From Halopelagius fulvigenes (GTDB taxonomy: Archaea; Halobacteriota; Halobacteria; Halobacteriales; Haloferacaceae), in NCBI RefSeq assembly GCF_042662625.1, contig NZ_JBHSXH010000011.1, forward strand, positions 1 through 64,000: a stretch of 64,000 bases of DNA, in the 5' to 3' direction. This document shows positions 26,271 through 35,539 of this stretch, piece by piece (position 1 is the first letter of the stretch; each line of letters starts with the position of its first letter). The position numbers and the translations under genes were made by a program. The notes beneath the pieces were generated by a model. It made no database searches. It had not been told where the DNA came from and saw only the letters and a program-made list of their open reading frames with translations.

Positions 26271-26905
26271 TCACGTAGCGTCGCTTCGGAGAACACTCGC
26301 TCCTTCCAAGACGATGATTTCGTCCTTTGTCTCTTCGATAGCCTTCCGCGCACCGTCGGAAAAGGGGGAAGTCGGCGAATCCGAATACGATACCCAGTTT
26401 GACTCTGAGGTGACCGAACAAGAAGTCCCTCGCCGCTTGGTCGGAACACCCATTTCGACGGCATGCTCGTACGCCTCTCGAATAGTGTACAGACACACGC
26501 CGAGGACCATCTCGACGAGAGCGGGCCCCAGTATGGCCATCCGTTCCGTCGTCAACTCGTGCGCACGACGGACGGGTCCGTAGATATCTCGTGCGATGAC
26601 TTCCCCTCTTTCGTAATCCTCCTCTGGTCCCTGATGGAGGGTGCACACGATGTCCTGCTCATTTCGTTCCTGTCCTCCGAACCAATCCGGATTCTTATCG
26701 TTCAGGTCGGATTTCGTCTCGATGATCGACGGGTGAGACGGATGGGTGATGAAATAGGAGATATCGTCACGTTCGCTGAGGGAGCCAGCGTACGCAGCTG
26801 CCGGGTCCAGCAAAACGACCATACTGCCGCTGTCGAGGTTCGGGACAACGTCCTCGGAGACCGGTCCGATGAGGTCGTCCGGAACCGCCATGATGACGAT
26901 TTCCG
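26271..26905 (-). pseudogene. Truncated phosphogluconate-dehydrogenase-C-like / semialdehyde dehydrogenase-like gene
   Basis: From about 26905 the minus strand reads Glu-Ile-Val-Ile-Met-Ala-Val-Pro-Asp-Asp, the inner part of a Rossmann domain whose start is missing, then a His-Pro-Ser-His-Pro-Ser segment and a helical C-terminal domain. Between about 26437 and 26365 the true sequence (Ala-Ala-Arg-Asp-Phe-Leu-Phe-Gly-His) is in another frame; the original frame then resumes with Phe-Ser-Asp-Gly-Ala. Two opposite indels thus replace about 24 residues while the frame stays open. The 5' end is fused to an MFS fragment. Confidence 0.65.
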
Positions 26906-27110
26906 GTATCGGTCACCAGCCCACGCCAAGGGAACGATTCCGACCGTTCGAGCGACTTTGAGGGCCGTCACGAACAGCCCGATAGTCACCCCTGTCACGC
27001 CCAAGGTATCGATGAACGTTGGCAGCAACGTAAGTACGGTCATGAACCCCAAGGCTGCCAGCGAACCGAGAGAGATACAGAGAGCCGAACTGCAGTTCTT
27101 CGGTGTCGAG
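26897..27110 (-). pseudogene. N-terminal fragment of an MFS transporter
   Basis: The minus strand encodes a membrane segment with Leu-Pro-Thr-Phe-Ile-Asp-Thr-Leu-Gly and Ala-Trp-Ala-Gly-Asp-Arg-Tyr, the first helices and the Gly-Asp-Arg loop of a major-facilitator protein. Its start is frameshifted near 27045. It is cut at about 26900, where it joins the dehydrogenase remnant without a break in frame. Confidence 0.55.
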
Positions 27111-27420
27111 CATCTGGTGGATACAGTGCAGCGTATCTCGGCTACGCGTCATTAACGCTGTGCCCACCGGCAGTACACTCTCATAGTGGAATGAATCATT
27201 CCATAGACAGATGTCGCGTTGTGAAGTGGTGTATGCGTACAATTTTTATTGTATCTACGAAAACCATGGATTATGTAGACCGGAGGACAGGTACTCGGAA
27301 TTTCCTCCGAGTACCTCATAAGTAGCAGCACTCACCCCTAAAATAACATGTATATGGGAATATAGGAAGTCATTTTTGAATGCCACCGGCTATATTACAA
27401 TATTAGGATAGAACGCGGAA

Positions 27421-28767
27421 ATGTTCCCTTTTCTCTCCCTTACGCAACCGATCCTGATGAAAATAGGAAATGGATATTCATCAAACATGGCGGATATAAT
27501 TTATTGTATATGTGTAGTTGTTCCGATCTGCATCAAGGCACACCCGAAGTTCGAGCACGCCCCACCGCGGAAGGTGCAGATCCTCTACGATATTCGCGAG
27601 CTCTACGTCAACAATCTCGCCTCTCTCCTTCGAGAATTCGGTGACGCGAACCTCCAACAAGATATTGCAGAGGTACTGTACGCAAAAGACCCCGGAGAAG
27701 ACGGTCCGCACCCTGGCCGCGTTTGTACAGGGATCAAGGAGATGCCGGTGTTGGGCGAGGGGTTATATCTCGAAATCCCGGTGGCTGCGGCGTCGAGAGA
27801 CTGTCTCGTTCATGCCGACACTGAGACTGGAGAGGCCGGAGAACTGCTCACTCGCGTCAAGAACAACCGCCTCTACGTGCCAGTCGGAGATTTCGATGCG
27901 AAGTATCGCGAGTACGCCAGACGCGCGTTCAAGAAGCTCCTACGGGTCCAAGAGGAGAACCTGTCCGAAGACCAGCTGACGTGGCTGACGACGAATGAGT
28001 CGGCCATCACAGAGCGTATTGACCGCTTCATCGAGACAGGACACCACGAGCGAATCTGGCGAGACTGGAACCCTGGTGAACGGACCATCCGTGTGCTACG
28101 GGATGCAATTCGAGACGCCCCGGATGAGGTTGTCTCGCTGAGAGATTTCCACTCAGCAAAGGAGCTGTTTGAAGCAGTGGATGCGTACGACCCGAAAGCA
28201 GACTGGAAGCGAGACGTGTGTAATCGCATCTCGAGTCCCCGGAGTCTCGGGAATCTCCTTGCATCCCAGCGCGACCATCGGAGCCTGGCTATTCGGCAGC
28301 ACGGAAATACGAACCAGTATCGGATTCAGGAGTCTGCGCGTGGCGTCCAGCCCCTCACTGTCGAGTCACTCGAGGATCTATTTGAACTCCCCTGCATGGC
28401 GAACATGGCCGAACGCCTCCACGAAAAGAAACCAGTCCGAAAGGACCTGTACAACTCCGTCCGGATGGTAATGTGGCTGCCACAGTATCAGGACAGCGAC
28501 CTCGAAACGATTGTCGCAGACCTCAAGGACGTCTTCTCGCGGTGGTCCTGGTACGACGAACAGGTTACCGACTACCAGATTCGCTACGAGTTCTCGAATA
28601 CGATCGGTGGCGACACCCCGCTTCCGATGAACTGCGACAACGACGATATGCAGCGGTACTGCATCGGACAGGACCAGTGTCCATACTCCATCTGGGGAAG
28701 TCTCCCCTTCCCAGATGAGATGTACGACCAACTGGATGAGGTCGGGTCTACTGGAGACGAGTTCTAG
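27421..28767 (+). CDS. Plasmid- or provirus-type protein with C-terminal Cys cluster
   Basis: Up to 448 residues. The first 40 codons are AT-rich and unlike the rest; convincing protein begins near 27540 (His-Pro-Lys-Phe-Glu-His), so the true 5' end may have been replaced at a joint. The central part is helical and charged. The last 100 residues have a helical bundle followed by four cysteines over about 20 residues (Met-Asn-Cys ... Tyr-Cys ... Gln-Cys-Pro-Tyr), reminiscent of the C-terminal metal site of primase-like replication proteins. I cannot name the family. The integrase fragment beside it supports a mobile-element origin. Confidence 0.55.
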   Translation: MFPFLSLTQPILMKIGNGYSSNMADIIYCICVVVPICIKAHPKFEHAPPRKVQILYDIRELYVNNLASLLREFGDANLQQDIAEVLYAKDPGEDGPHPGRVCTGIKEMPVLGEGLYLEIPVAAASRDCLVHADTETGEAGELLTRVKNNRLYVPVGDFDAKYREYARRAFKKLLRVQEENLSEDQLTWLTTNESAITERIDRFIETGHHERIWRDWNPGERTIRVLRDAIRDAPDEVVSLRDFHSAKELFEAVDAYDPKADWKRDVCNRISSPRSLGNLLASQRDHRSLAIRQHGNTNQYRIQESARGVQPLTVESLEDLFELPCMANMAERLHEKKPVRKDLYNSVRMVMWLPQYQDSDLETIVADLKDVFSRWSWYDEQVTDYQIRYEFSNTIGGDTPLPMNCDNDDMQRYCIGQDQCPYSIWGSLPFPDEMYDQLDEVGSTGDEF

Positions 28768-28777
28768 CTCTTGGTGT

Positions 28778-28960
28778 CTATGCTCTCGTTCGTCGGAGGT
28801 CGTGCATCCCGAGGTCGTGCCATTGATCGTCCTCAAGATCGGCCGCGAGTTCCTCCCGCGCCTCGCTAATCCAATCGCGGAGCGACTTGGTCGAGACGTC
28901 GATGAGGGGCTCGTCGGCGCGGAGGCGAGTAGCCGACTTCACTAAGTAGCGCATGTGTAC
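28778..28960 (-). pseudogene. Fragment of a tyrosine recombinase (phage-type integrase)
   Basis: About 60 codons ending at 28778 show the pre-box-II region of haloarchaeal integrases, with Ser-Leu-Arg-Asp-Trp-Ile-Ser-Glu-Ala and the box II His-Asp-Leu-Arg-Arg-Thr. The protein stops three residues later, so the final His/Trp and nucleophilic Tyr are missing, as is most of the N-terminus. It cannot be active. Confidence 0.65.
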
Positions 28961-29041
28961 TGTTCGATGGTCTCCAGCACATGACACTCAGATTACGCCG
29001 TCACTATAACTACTTATGGAACGAGGAGATGTCTCTCCTCT

Positions 29042-29210
29042 ATGACCGATTCGAGTAACGACGAGTTCGACCCAACAGCACCAGACCAACGGGAGATCGG
29101 CCGCGAAATGGTTGACGACAGTACGGGACTCGGTTCGATGATGGCCCACGCCTATCGCGGAGAAATAGACCGAGTGGGGACGTGGCGACAGCGCCTCGAC
29201 CAGACGACGA
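29042..29210 (+). pseudogene. N-terminal fragment of a DUF2270-type gene
   Basis: ATG 29042 opens about 56 codons with Arg-Glu-Ile-Gly-Arg-Glu-Met and Met-Ala-His-Ala-Tyr-Arg-Gly-Glu-Ile-Asp-Arg, a start I associate with haloarchaeal DUF2270 membrane proteins. It breaks off at Thr-Thr-Thr near 29210, just before the membrane helices would begin, at a joint with the next remnant in the opposite orientation. Confidence 0.55.
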
Positions 29211-29567
29211 CGTGTACTCCGGATACTCCTCGCGCCTCGGCGGCGTCATGTTACAGCGGTCGAGACTCACCCAGAGATCGGACTCGTCGAGAATCCGGCT
29301 GAACGCCTCGTACACGTCCGAATGCTGGCGGTTGTCCCAGAGCGCCTGGTGCTGATAGAGGTTGACCATTCCCGCGTACTGACCGTGGGCCGGTTCGTCG
29401 AGACCTGAAGGCGGGCCGTACCAGGCTTCTGGTTCGTCCGGTGACCTCCCGAGGAAGTCCCAGATCGCGTCGACGACGGCTTCGCACTGGTCGTCCGGAA
29501 CAGCCTGCTCGATCTTGACGTACCCGTTTCGGCGGAACGACGATAGCTGGTCGTCTGATAACACCAT
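29211..29567 (-). pseudogene. N-terminal fragment of a phytanoyl-CoA dioxygenase (PhyH)-like gene
   Basis: ATG 29567 opens with the typical Asp-Asp-Gln-Leu-Ser-Ser-Phe-Arg-Arg-Asn-Gly-Tyr-Val N-terminus of PhyH-family Fe(II)/2-oxoglutarate dioxygenases and continues for about 119 codons. Similarity ends at about 29211, where the antisense DUF2270 fragment begins. The catalytic His-X-Asp and distal His are therefore absent. Such enzymes hydroxylate small substrates including compatible solutes (ectoine hydroxylase), so an osmolyte link is possible but unproven. Confidence 0.6.
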
Positions 29568-29752
29568 CACTTGCCTCGATACTGACAGTGATCGAGCAAA
29601 TACCTTTCCACCGCACGCTCGGCACAACGGTTAAATTCCGACGCAGACATCGTCGACTCGATGATCAACGAAGCGCCGCCTATTGCTCGTCGGAGACGTA
29701 TCGGCAGTCGACGGCGGTCGGGACGGCCGGCACGTCGATGGAGGCGACACCG

Positions 29753-31126
29753 ATGAGCGATCACGGACTCCTTCTGGCCTTCTACGGCGACGACATCACT
29801 GGATCGACGGACGCGATGGACGCGCTGAGCCGGGCCGGCGTCGAGACGGTCCTCTTCCTCGATCCACCCAATCCGTCCACGGTCGAGCGTGAGTTCGCGG
29901 ACGCGCAGGTCGTCGGCGTCGCGGGGACCAGTCGATCGATGACGCCCGCGGAGATGAACGATGCGCTCCCGCCGGCGTTCGAGCAACTCGCCGAACTGCC
30001 GGCGCCGGTCATCCACTACAAGATCTGCTCGACGTTCGACTCGGCCCCGGATATCGGCAGCATCGGACGCGCCATCGACGTCGCGGCCGACGCCTTCGAG
30101 ACGGAGTCGGTGCCGATCGTCCCGGCCGCCCCCGCGCTCGGCCGCTACGTCGTCTTCGGCAACATGTTCGCAGCCGACGAGGACGGCGTCTACAGGCTGG
30201 ATCGCCACCCGACGATGAGCGAGCACCCAGTGACGCCGATGGACGAGAGCGACCTGCGCCGCCACCTCGCCGAGCAGACCGACAGGTCGATGGGACTGGT
30301 CGACGTGCTGGGACTGGAAGCGGACCCGGAGGCTTCGCTGGCCGACGTACGCGAGGACGACCCCGACATCGTCTTCTTCGACACGCTCGACGAGGAGCAT
30401 CAGGCGACGGTCGGGCGACTGGTCTGGGAGGAGTACGCGGAAGCGACCGAATCGATGGCCTTCGCGGTCGGCTCCTCGGGCTTCGAGTACGCCGTGACGG
30501 ACTACTGGTCGAACGCCGGAATCGCCGCCGAAACGCCGACGTTCGAGACGCTTGACCCCGTCGACAGGCTGCTCGTAGTGTCAGGCAGCGCGTCGCCGGT
30601 GACGAAGACTCAAATCGAGACTGCGCTGGCGGCGGGGTTCACGGGAGTTAGGATCGATACGGCAGCGCTGGTCGATCCAGCGACCGACGACGAGCGTGAG
30701 CGTGTCCGCGACGAGGCCCTGTCCGCTCTGCGTTCGGGCGACAGCGTCGTCGTCTACACTGCGCTCGGCCCAGGGGACAACGCCGTCGCGGAGACGAAGG
30801 CTCGCGCCGACGAACTGGCCGACGCCCCCGAGGATGTCGGGCGCTACATCGGGCGACAGCAGGGCCAACTGTTGCGTGAACTGCTGGAAGCGGAACCGCT
30901 CGACAGAATCTGTGTGGCCGGCGGCGACACCTGCGGCCACGTCACGCCCCACCTCGACGTGTACGCGCTCCGGTCGCGCTTCCCGCTCGCACCGGGGAGT
31001 CCGATCTGCACCGCTCACGCGGCGACCGAGCGGTTCGACGGGCTGAAGATCGCACTCAAGGGTGGCCAACTCGGAGGCTCTGACTTCTTCGTCCGTGCGC
31101 GAGACGGTGCCGACGAGTGGAACTGA
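29753..31126 (+). CDS. Four-carbon acid sugar kinase family protein (DUF1537)
   Basis: 457 residues from ATG 29753; ATG 29738 is an alternative, and the longer frame upstream lacks family similarity. The N-terminal domain starts with the family motif Gly-Asp-Asp-Ile-Thr-Gly-Ser-Thr-Asp. The C-terminal nucleotide-binding domain has Val-Ser-Gly-Ser-Ala-Ser-Pro-Val-Thr, Ala-Gly-Gly-Asp-Thr and Lys-Gly-Gly-Gln-Leu-Gly. Characterised members phosphorylate threonate, erythronate or related sugar acids. The usual partner genes (PdxA2-type dehydrogenase, aldolase) are not nearby. The following alpha-glucosidase and FAD oxidoreductase suggest a carbohydrate-oxidation locus. Confidence 0.85.
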   Translation: MSDHGLLLAFYGDDITGSTDAMDALSRAGVETVLFLDPPNPSTVEREFADAQVVGVAGTSRSMTPAEMNDALPPAFEQLAELPAPVIHYKICSTFDSAPDIGSIGRAIDVAADAFETESVPIVPAAPALGRYVVFGNMFAADEDGVYRLDRHPTMSEHPVTPMDESDLRRHLAEQTDRSMGLVDVLGLEADPEASLADVREDDPDIVFFDTLDEEHQATVGRLVWEEYAEATESMAFAVGSSGFEYAVTDYWSNAGIAAETPTFETLDPVDRLLVVSGSASPVTKTQIETALAAGFTGVRIDTAALVDPATDDERERVRDEALSALRSGDSVVVYTALGPGDNAVAETKARADELADAPEDVGRYIGRQQGQLLRELLEAEPLDRICVAGGDTCGHVTPHLDVYALRSRFPLAPGSPICTAHAATERFDGLKIALKGGQLGGSDFFVRARDGADEWN

Positions 31127-31221
31127 GACGAGATGCGGTCAGCCAGCGGGCAACGAGGTAGTAGGCCACCGCGAGACCCGCGGTCAGTAACTATATTTCG
31201 GTGACCGTCCACCGGAGGGGT

Positions 31222-32901
31222 ATGAGCGACGATCGACCATGGTGGCGAGACGCCGTCATCTACCAGGTGTATCCGCGCAGTTTCAACGACACGGACGGCG
31301 ACGGAATCGGCGATATCCCGGGAATCGTTGAGAAACTGGACTACTTCCAGGAACTGGGCGTCGACGCGCTCTGGTTGAGCCCGGTCTACGACTCACCCAA
31401 CGTCGACAACGGCTACGACGTGAGCGACTACCGCGCGATCATGACGGAGTTCGGCACGATAGACGACTGGGAGGACCTGATCGACGGTCTCCACGAACGG
31501 GGGATGCGCCTCGTCATGGACATGGTGCTGAACCACACCTCGACGGAGCACGAGTGGTTCCAGCGCGCCCGTCGAGGCGAAGACGACTACCAAGACTACT
31601 ACTTCTGGCGCGAGAGCGACGGCGAATCCCCGCCGAACAACTGGGAGGCGGTGTGGGGTGGCTCCGCGTGGGAGTACGACGAGACGGCGGCGGCGTCGTA
31701 CCTCCACCTCTTCCACGAGCGTCAGGCCGACCTGAACTGGGACAATCCGACGGTGCGCGAGGAGATCTTCGATATCGTCGATTGGTGGCTGGAGAAGGGT
31801 GTCGACGGGTTCCGACTGGACTCGATCAACCTCATTTCGAAGCCCGAAGGGCTGTCGGACACGGACGAGGGGGAGGACCCGAACGGAATCAGCGTCGTCG
31901 CCAACGGTCCCCGAGTTGAGGAGCACCTTCGCGCGCTCTGTGAACGTGTCCACGCCTACGACGACGTAGTGACCATCGGTGAGACGCCCGACCTCACCGT
32001 CGATAAGGCTCGCTCATACGTCGGCTCCGAGACCGATAGCCTGAGCATGGTACTGAACTTCGAGCACGTGGAGGTCGATCGCGCCGAAGGAGGGTTGCGC
32101 TGGGAGATGCGCGAGTGGGAACTCCCCGAGTTGAAGTCGGTGATCGAGCGCTGGCAGACCGGACTCGCCGACGACGAGTGGCAGGGGCTGTACTTCAACA
32201 ACCACGACCAGCCTCGGGCCGTCTCGCGATTCGGCGACGACGGCGAGTACCGGCGCGAATCCGCGAAGGTCATCGCGACGCTGCTCTTGACGCTGCGTGG
32301 GACGCCCTTCGTCTATCAGGGCGAAGAGATCGGCATGACAAACCCACGGTGCGACGACCTCGATGGGATCCGAGACGTCGCGACCCGGCGGACGCTCGCT
32401 CACGCCATCGAGCGTGGCGAGGTATCGAGCTTCGAGGACGTCAAGGAGGACATCAACCGTCGGACTCGGGACAACGCCCGGACCCCGGTCCAGTGGACCG
32501 ACGGAGAACACGCCGGCTTCACGGACGGCGAACCGTGGCTCGGAGTCAACGACGATTACGAGACGGTCAACGTCGCCGACGCCCAAGCGGACCCCGACTC
32601 GGTCTGGCACTACTACCGGGACCTCATCGATATCAGGAATGAGTGTTCGCTACTGGTCAACGGCGAGTTCGAGCTGCTGGCCCCCGACTACGAATCGCTC
32701 TTCGCGTTTCTGCGGTCCGACGGCGACGAACGTGCGCTTGTGGCCCTCAACTTCGACGAGGAAGCGACGGCGATCGACGTGCCGGAATCGGTCCTCGAAG
32801 GCGAGTTCGAAGCGCTGATCGGCAACTACGCGGACGAGACGGTTCCTGCTGTCGACGAGGCGCTGCGTCCCTACGAAGCTCGGGTCTACGAACAACGCTG
32901 A
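31222..32901 (+). CDS. GH13 alpha-glucosidase / oligo-1,6-glucosidase type
   Basis: 559 residues from ATG 31222, preceded by a purine-rich GGAGGGG. Catalytic residues are visible: the Asp nucleophile in Gly-Phe-Arg-Leu-Asp-Ser-Ile-Asn, the Glu acid/base in Ile-Gly-Glu-Thr-Pro, and the third Asp in Asn-Asn-His-Asp-Gln-Pro. The Gln-Val-Tyr-Pro-Arg-Ser-Phe opening and Met-Val-Leu-Asn-His-Thr-Ser motif are typical of the exo-acting oligosaccharide group. No signal peptide is seen, so it acts in the cytoplasm on imported oligosaccharides such as isomaltose, maltose or sucrose; the exact substrate cannot be told from sequence. Confidence 0.92.
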   Translation: MSDDRPWWRDAVIYQVYPRSFNDTDGDGIGDIPGIVEKLDYFQELGVDALWLSPVYDSPNVDNGYDVSDYRAIMTEFGTIDDWEDLIDGLHERGMRLVMDMVLNHTSTEHEWFQRARRGEDDYQDYYFWRESDGESPPNNWEAVWGGSAWEYDETAAASYLHLFHERQADLNWDNPTVREEIFDIVDWWLEKGVDGFRLDSINLISKPEGLSDTDEGEDPNGISVVANGPRVEEHLRALCERVHAYDDVVTIGETPDLTVDKARSYVGSETDSLSMVLNFEHVEVDRAEGGLRWEMREWELPELKSVIERWQTGLADDEWQGLYFNNHDQPRAVSRFGDDGEYRRESAKVIATLLLTLRGTPFVYQGEEIGMTNPRCDDLDGIRDVATRRTLAHAIERGEVSSFEDVKEDINRRTRDNARTPVQWTDGEHAGFTDGEPWLGVNDDYETVNVADAQADPDSVWHYYRDLIDIRNECSLLVNGEFELLAPDYESLFAFLRSDGDERALVALNFDEEATAIDVPESVLEGEFEALIGNYADETVPAVDEALRPYEARVYEQR

Positions 32902-32931
32902 ACCGCTAACCGGACTCTGGCTCAGCTACGT

Positions 32932-35064
32932 TCAGACGTCGATACCCCGACGATCGGTCACTATCTTGTAGACGATTTGGGCGGCTTCGCCGCGGGTGAG
33001 CGTCACCTCGTCGGGGACTCCAACCTCTGACGCAGCAGCCGCCGGGTCGGTGTCAGTTTCTAGTTCGTCTGCGAGCACCGCGAGAAAACCATCGCTGCCG
33101 ACCGGTTCGGCGACGGATCGCTCTTCGGGAGTCGGCAGTCGGCGGGCTCGTTCCGCCGCGTCACCGTCGCTGGAGAGGAAGTCAGCGGTCACCACGGCCC
33201 ACGCGTCTGCCGTCGCGGTATCGAGGGGGTCGCCGGGCCGGGCCGCGTAGCCGTCGAAGAAGCCCTTCGCGCCGAGGACCTGAACGGCAGCGGCCCACGG
33301 CTCCTCGGCGGTCGAATCGGCGTCCGAGAAGTAGGTTAGCATCGTCCCGGCTTCGGCCAGTTCGTGTTGGAGGTCGACGGTGTCGAGCGTCCCGGGGAGC
33401 GCGTCCGTCCGAAGTGCGCGGGCGGCGGCGACGCCGGCGGCCTCGCCGAGTTGGAACCACGTCGGTTCGAGCCGAACCGTCTGGAACCCGACATGGCTGG
33501 CCGACAGTGCGACCGGAACCAACAGATTGTCGAGCCCCTCGGGAAGCATCGTCCCGTAGTCGATCTGGGACGGGACGGTCGACTCGGTCAGGAAGAATCG
33601 CCCGTCCGAGGCGGTCCCAGTGCGTCGGACCGCCTTCACGTCGTGGGGGTCAAGCGGGAACTCCGCGATGGCGACCGACCCGTCGTTGACCGGTGCGCGG
33701 TTGAGCCCCTCGGCGAGGAAGGCGTCGTGTTCCGTGAACGTCTCGCGCCCCTCGATACGGCGAGCCTCGCGGACGTAGAGCTGGAACGGCTCGTTGTCGT
33801 TGTCCTCGAACTCGTCGGTCGCGAGCCCCCACTGCTGAGCCTCACTCCGCGCGCGTTCGGGAACCGCGTCGTCGTTCTGGAGGAAGTAGATGAAGCCGAG
33901 AGCGTAGTCAAGGTGCCGTTGGGCTATCTCGCGGCGCGTCTCCCAGTCGGCCTCGGGATAGGTGTGGGACTCGCCGACGAGGTCGCACGCGTTCATGTCC
34001 CGCTTGTCGTTGGGCAGGTTCCCCCAGACGAACTCCTCGCCCTCCTGGTTAAGGTGGATATCACCCGCGAGCCCTTCGGGGGTCCGGCCCAGCAGGCGCG
34101 TCTGGGCCGGCAACGGCAGTAGTTCGTCTTCGACGGGATCTGAGCCCCGGTACACATCGTCTGTCAGCGGAACCCAGCGGTCGTCGTCGTCGACGGCGAC
34201 GGGGGGTTCGTCCCGGTCGTACCACCGCCGCATCGCGGTCGAGAGTTCCGGCGCCGACCGGTCCGAGAGTCCGAACGCCATGGGGTCCTCGACGCCCCGT
34301 TCGTCGAGCAGTTCGCGCATCTCCTCGAGGTCGTGCAGTACCCAGAGGTACTCCCGTCGGTCATAGCCGTCGGGTTTCTCCGGGTAACGCATGTTGTCCG
34401 GATCGCTACTCAGACAGATGCGGTAGTTGTACGACTGGACGGCCTCGTCACCCTCGCCCGTGCTGCCAGCCCCAATCGTCGTCACGTCGTCGGCATCCGT
34501 GAACACGGTACCGGCGAAGCGTTCGCCGTACTCCTCGCGGCCCTCGCGACCGACCCGATAGGGGACTCCCGCTGTTGCGGCCAGATCACCCTCGTAGGTC
34601 GCGTCGACGAAGGCTTCGGCGCTCACTGTCGTCGTCCGGTCGTCCTGAGAAGCGGCGAACGTGACGCACGAGACGGTCCGCCCGGAGCGTTCCGCGGTGA
34701 CCGGGTGCCACTCACGTTCGACGTCGAGCGTCGCTTCTGCGTCCACGAGCGCCTCGAACGCCTCTTCGGCGACGTGGGGTTCGAAGGCGAGACCGTCGTT
34801 ACAGGTCCGATACTGGGGCGAATCGGGTCCGTACTCTTCCCGGTAGTGTGTCGCGACCCGCTCGAAGAACTCGTCGAGAACCGGTGAGCGGCCCTTGTCG
34901 GGATGCAATAATGTGTCCGTCATCCCAAGCCCACTCGCCATCATGCCACCGAGGTGGTCGTTGTACGTGACGAGGAGCGTGTCGAAGTCTGATCGAGCGG
35001 CGCAGACAGCTGCACCGATGCCCGCAGGTGTCCCTCCGGTCACCACGACATCGTACTGTTGCAT
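32932..35064 (-). CDS. FAD-dependent oxidoreductase of the FAD_oxidored / xanthan-lyase-associated type
   Basis: 710 residues from ATG 35064. The dinucleotide site Gly-Gly-Thr-Pro-Ala-Gly-Ile-Gly is at residues 10-17, followed by Gly-Gly-Met-Met-Ala-Ser-Gly-Leu-Gly. Asp-Ala-Thr-Tyr-Glu-Gly-Asp-Leu-Ala marks the family core, and a final Gly-Glu-Ala-Ala-Gly-Val-Ala-Ala-Ala closes the flavin domain near residue 570. The remaining residues are divergent and end in a short Leu-Thr-Arg-Gly-Glu-Ala-Ala-Gln-Ile-Val-Tyr segment like an S-layer-homology repeat. Such proteins oxidise sugars or sugar acids with unknown natural substrates. It is convergent with the alpha-glucosidase, 30 bases apart. Confidence 0.8.
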   Translation of the reverse strand: MQQYDVVVTGGTPAGIGAAVCAARSDFDTLLVTYNDHLGGMMASGLGMTDTLLHPDKGRSPVLDEFFERVATHYREEYGPDSPQYRTCNDGLAFEPHVAEEAFEALVDAEATLDVEREWHPVTAERSGRTVSCVTFAASQDDRTTTVSAEAFVDATYEGDLAATAGVPYRVGREGREEYGERFAGTVFTDADDVTTIGAGSTGEGDEAVQSYNYRICLSSDPDNMRYPEKPDGYDRREYLWVLHDLEEMRELLDERGVEDPMAFGLSDRSAPELSTAMRRWYDRDEPPVAVDDDDRWVPLTDDVYRGSDPVEDELLPLPAQTRLLGRTPEGLAGDIHLNQEGEEFVWGNLPNDKRDMNACDLVGESHTYPEADWETRREIAQRHLDYALGFIYFLQNDDAVPERARSEAQQWGLATDEFEDNDNEPFQLYVREARRIEGRETFTEHDAFLAEGLNRAPVNDGSVAIAEFPLDPHDVKAVRRTGTASDGRFFLTESTVPSQIDYGTMLPEGLDNLLVPVALSASHVGFQTVRLEPTWFQLGEAAGVAAARALRTDALPGTLDTVDLQHELAEAGTMLTYFSDADSTAEEPWAAAVQVLGAKGFFDGYAARPGDPLDTATADAWAVVTADFLSSDGDAAERARRLPTPEERSVAEPVGSDGFLAVLADELETDTDPAAAASEVGVPDEVTLTRGEAAQIVYKIVTDRRGIDV

Positions 35065-35539
35065 ATCCCGATTTCCTTCCGAATCGATATGAGTGTTTCC
35101 TCTCTGCGAAGAGAGCAATTTGAGGCTGCAGTGTCGTACGAACCTATGCGATCGGTTGAGGAAACCCTCTGTCCTGCGGCAGACCTGTTCAGCCTATTCG
35201 AACATCGCCACAGACGACCTGAACCCGAAGCGATTCTGGCCATATGGGACGCTCTCAGCCGTACGACGGCTGATGTGAAATCATCGACGAGAAGAGATAG
35301 CGGAATGATACCAGATAAGTACGTTTCTGTCACAGAGATTACTGTGGGTATGTCTAGTATATATTCGAACAAAATAACGGCCTCACAGACATATATGTAA
35401 AATATACATCTCTAAAACGAAAATCAGGATATCGGCCAGGAATCAGAATGTAGTTCATCTAGGCTGAACGGTCGTTTTTCGGAGGTGACAGAGAGCGGCG
35501 TATTATGACGAAGATGCTACCGGTTCAAAAATATAAGAT
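35065..35539. other. Intergenic stretch with no supported gene
   Basis: AT-rich in its second half (35340-35440). No gene, RNA or repeat that I can support. Confidence 0.4.
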
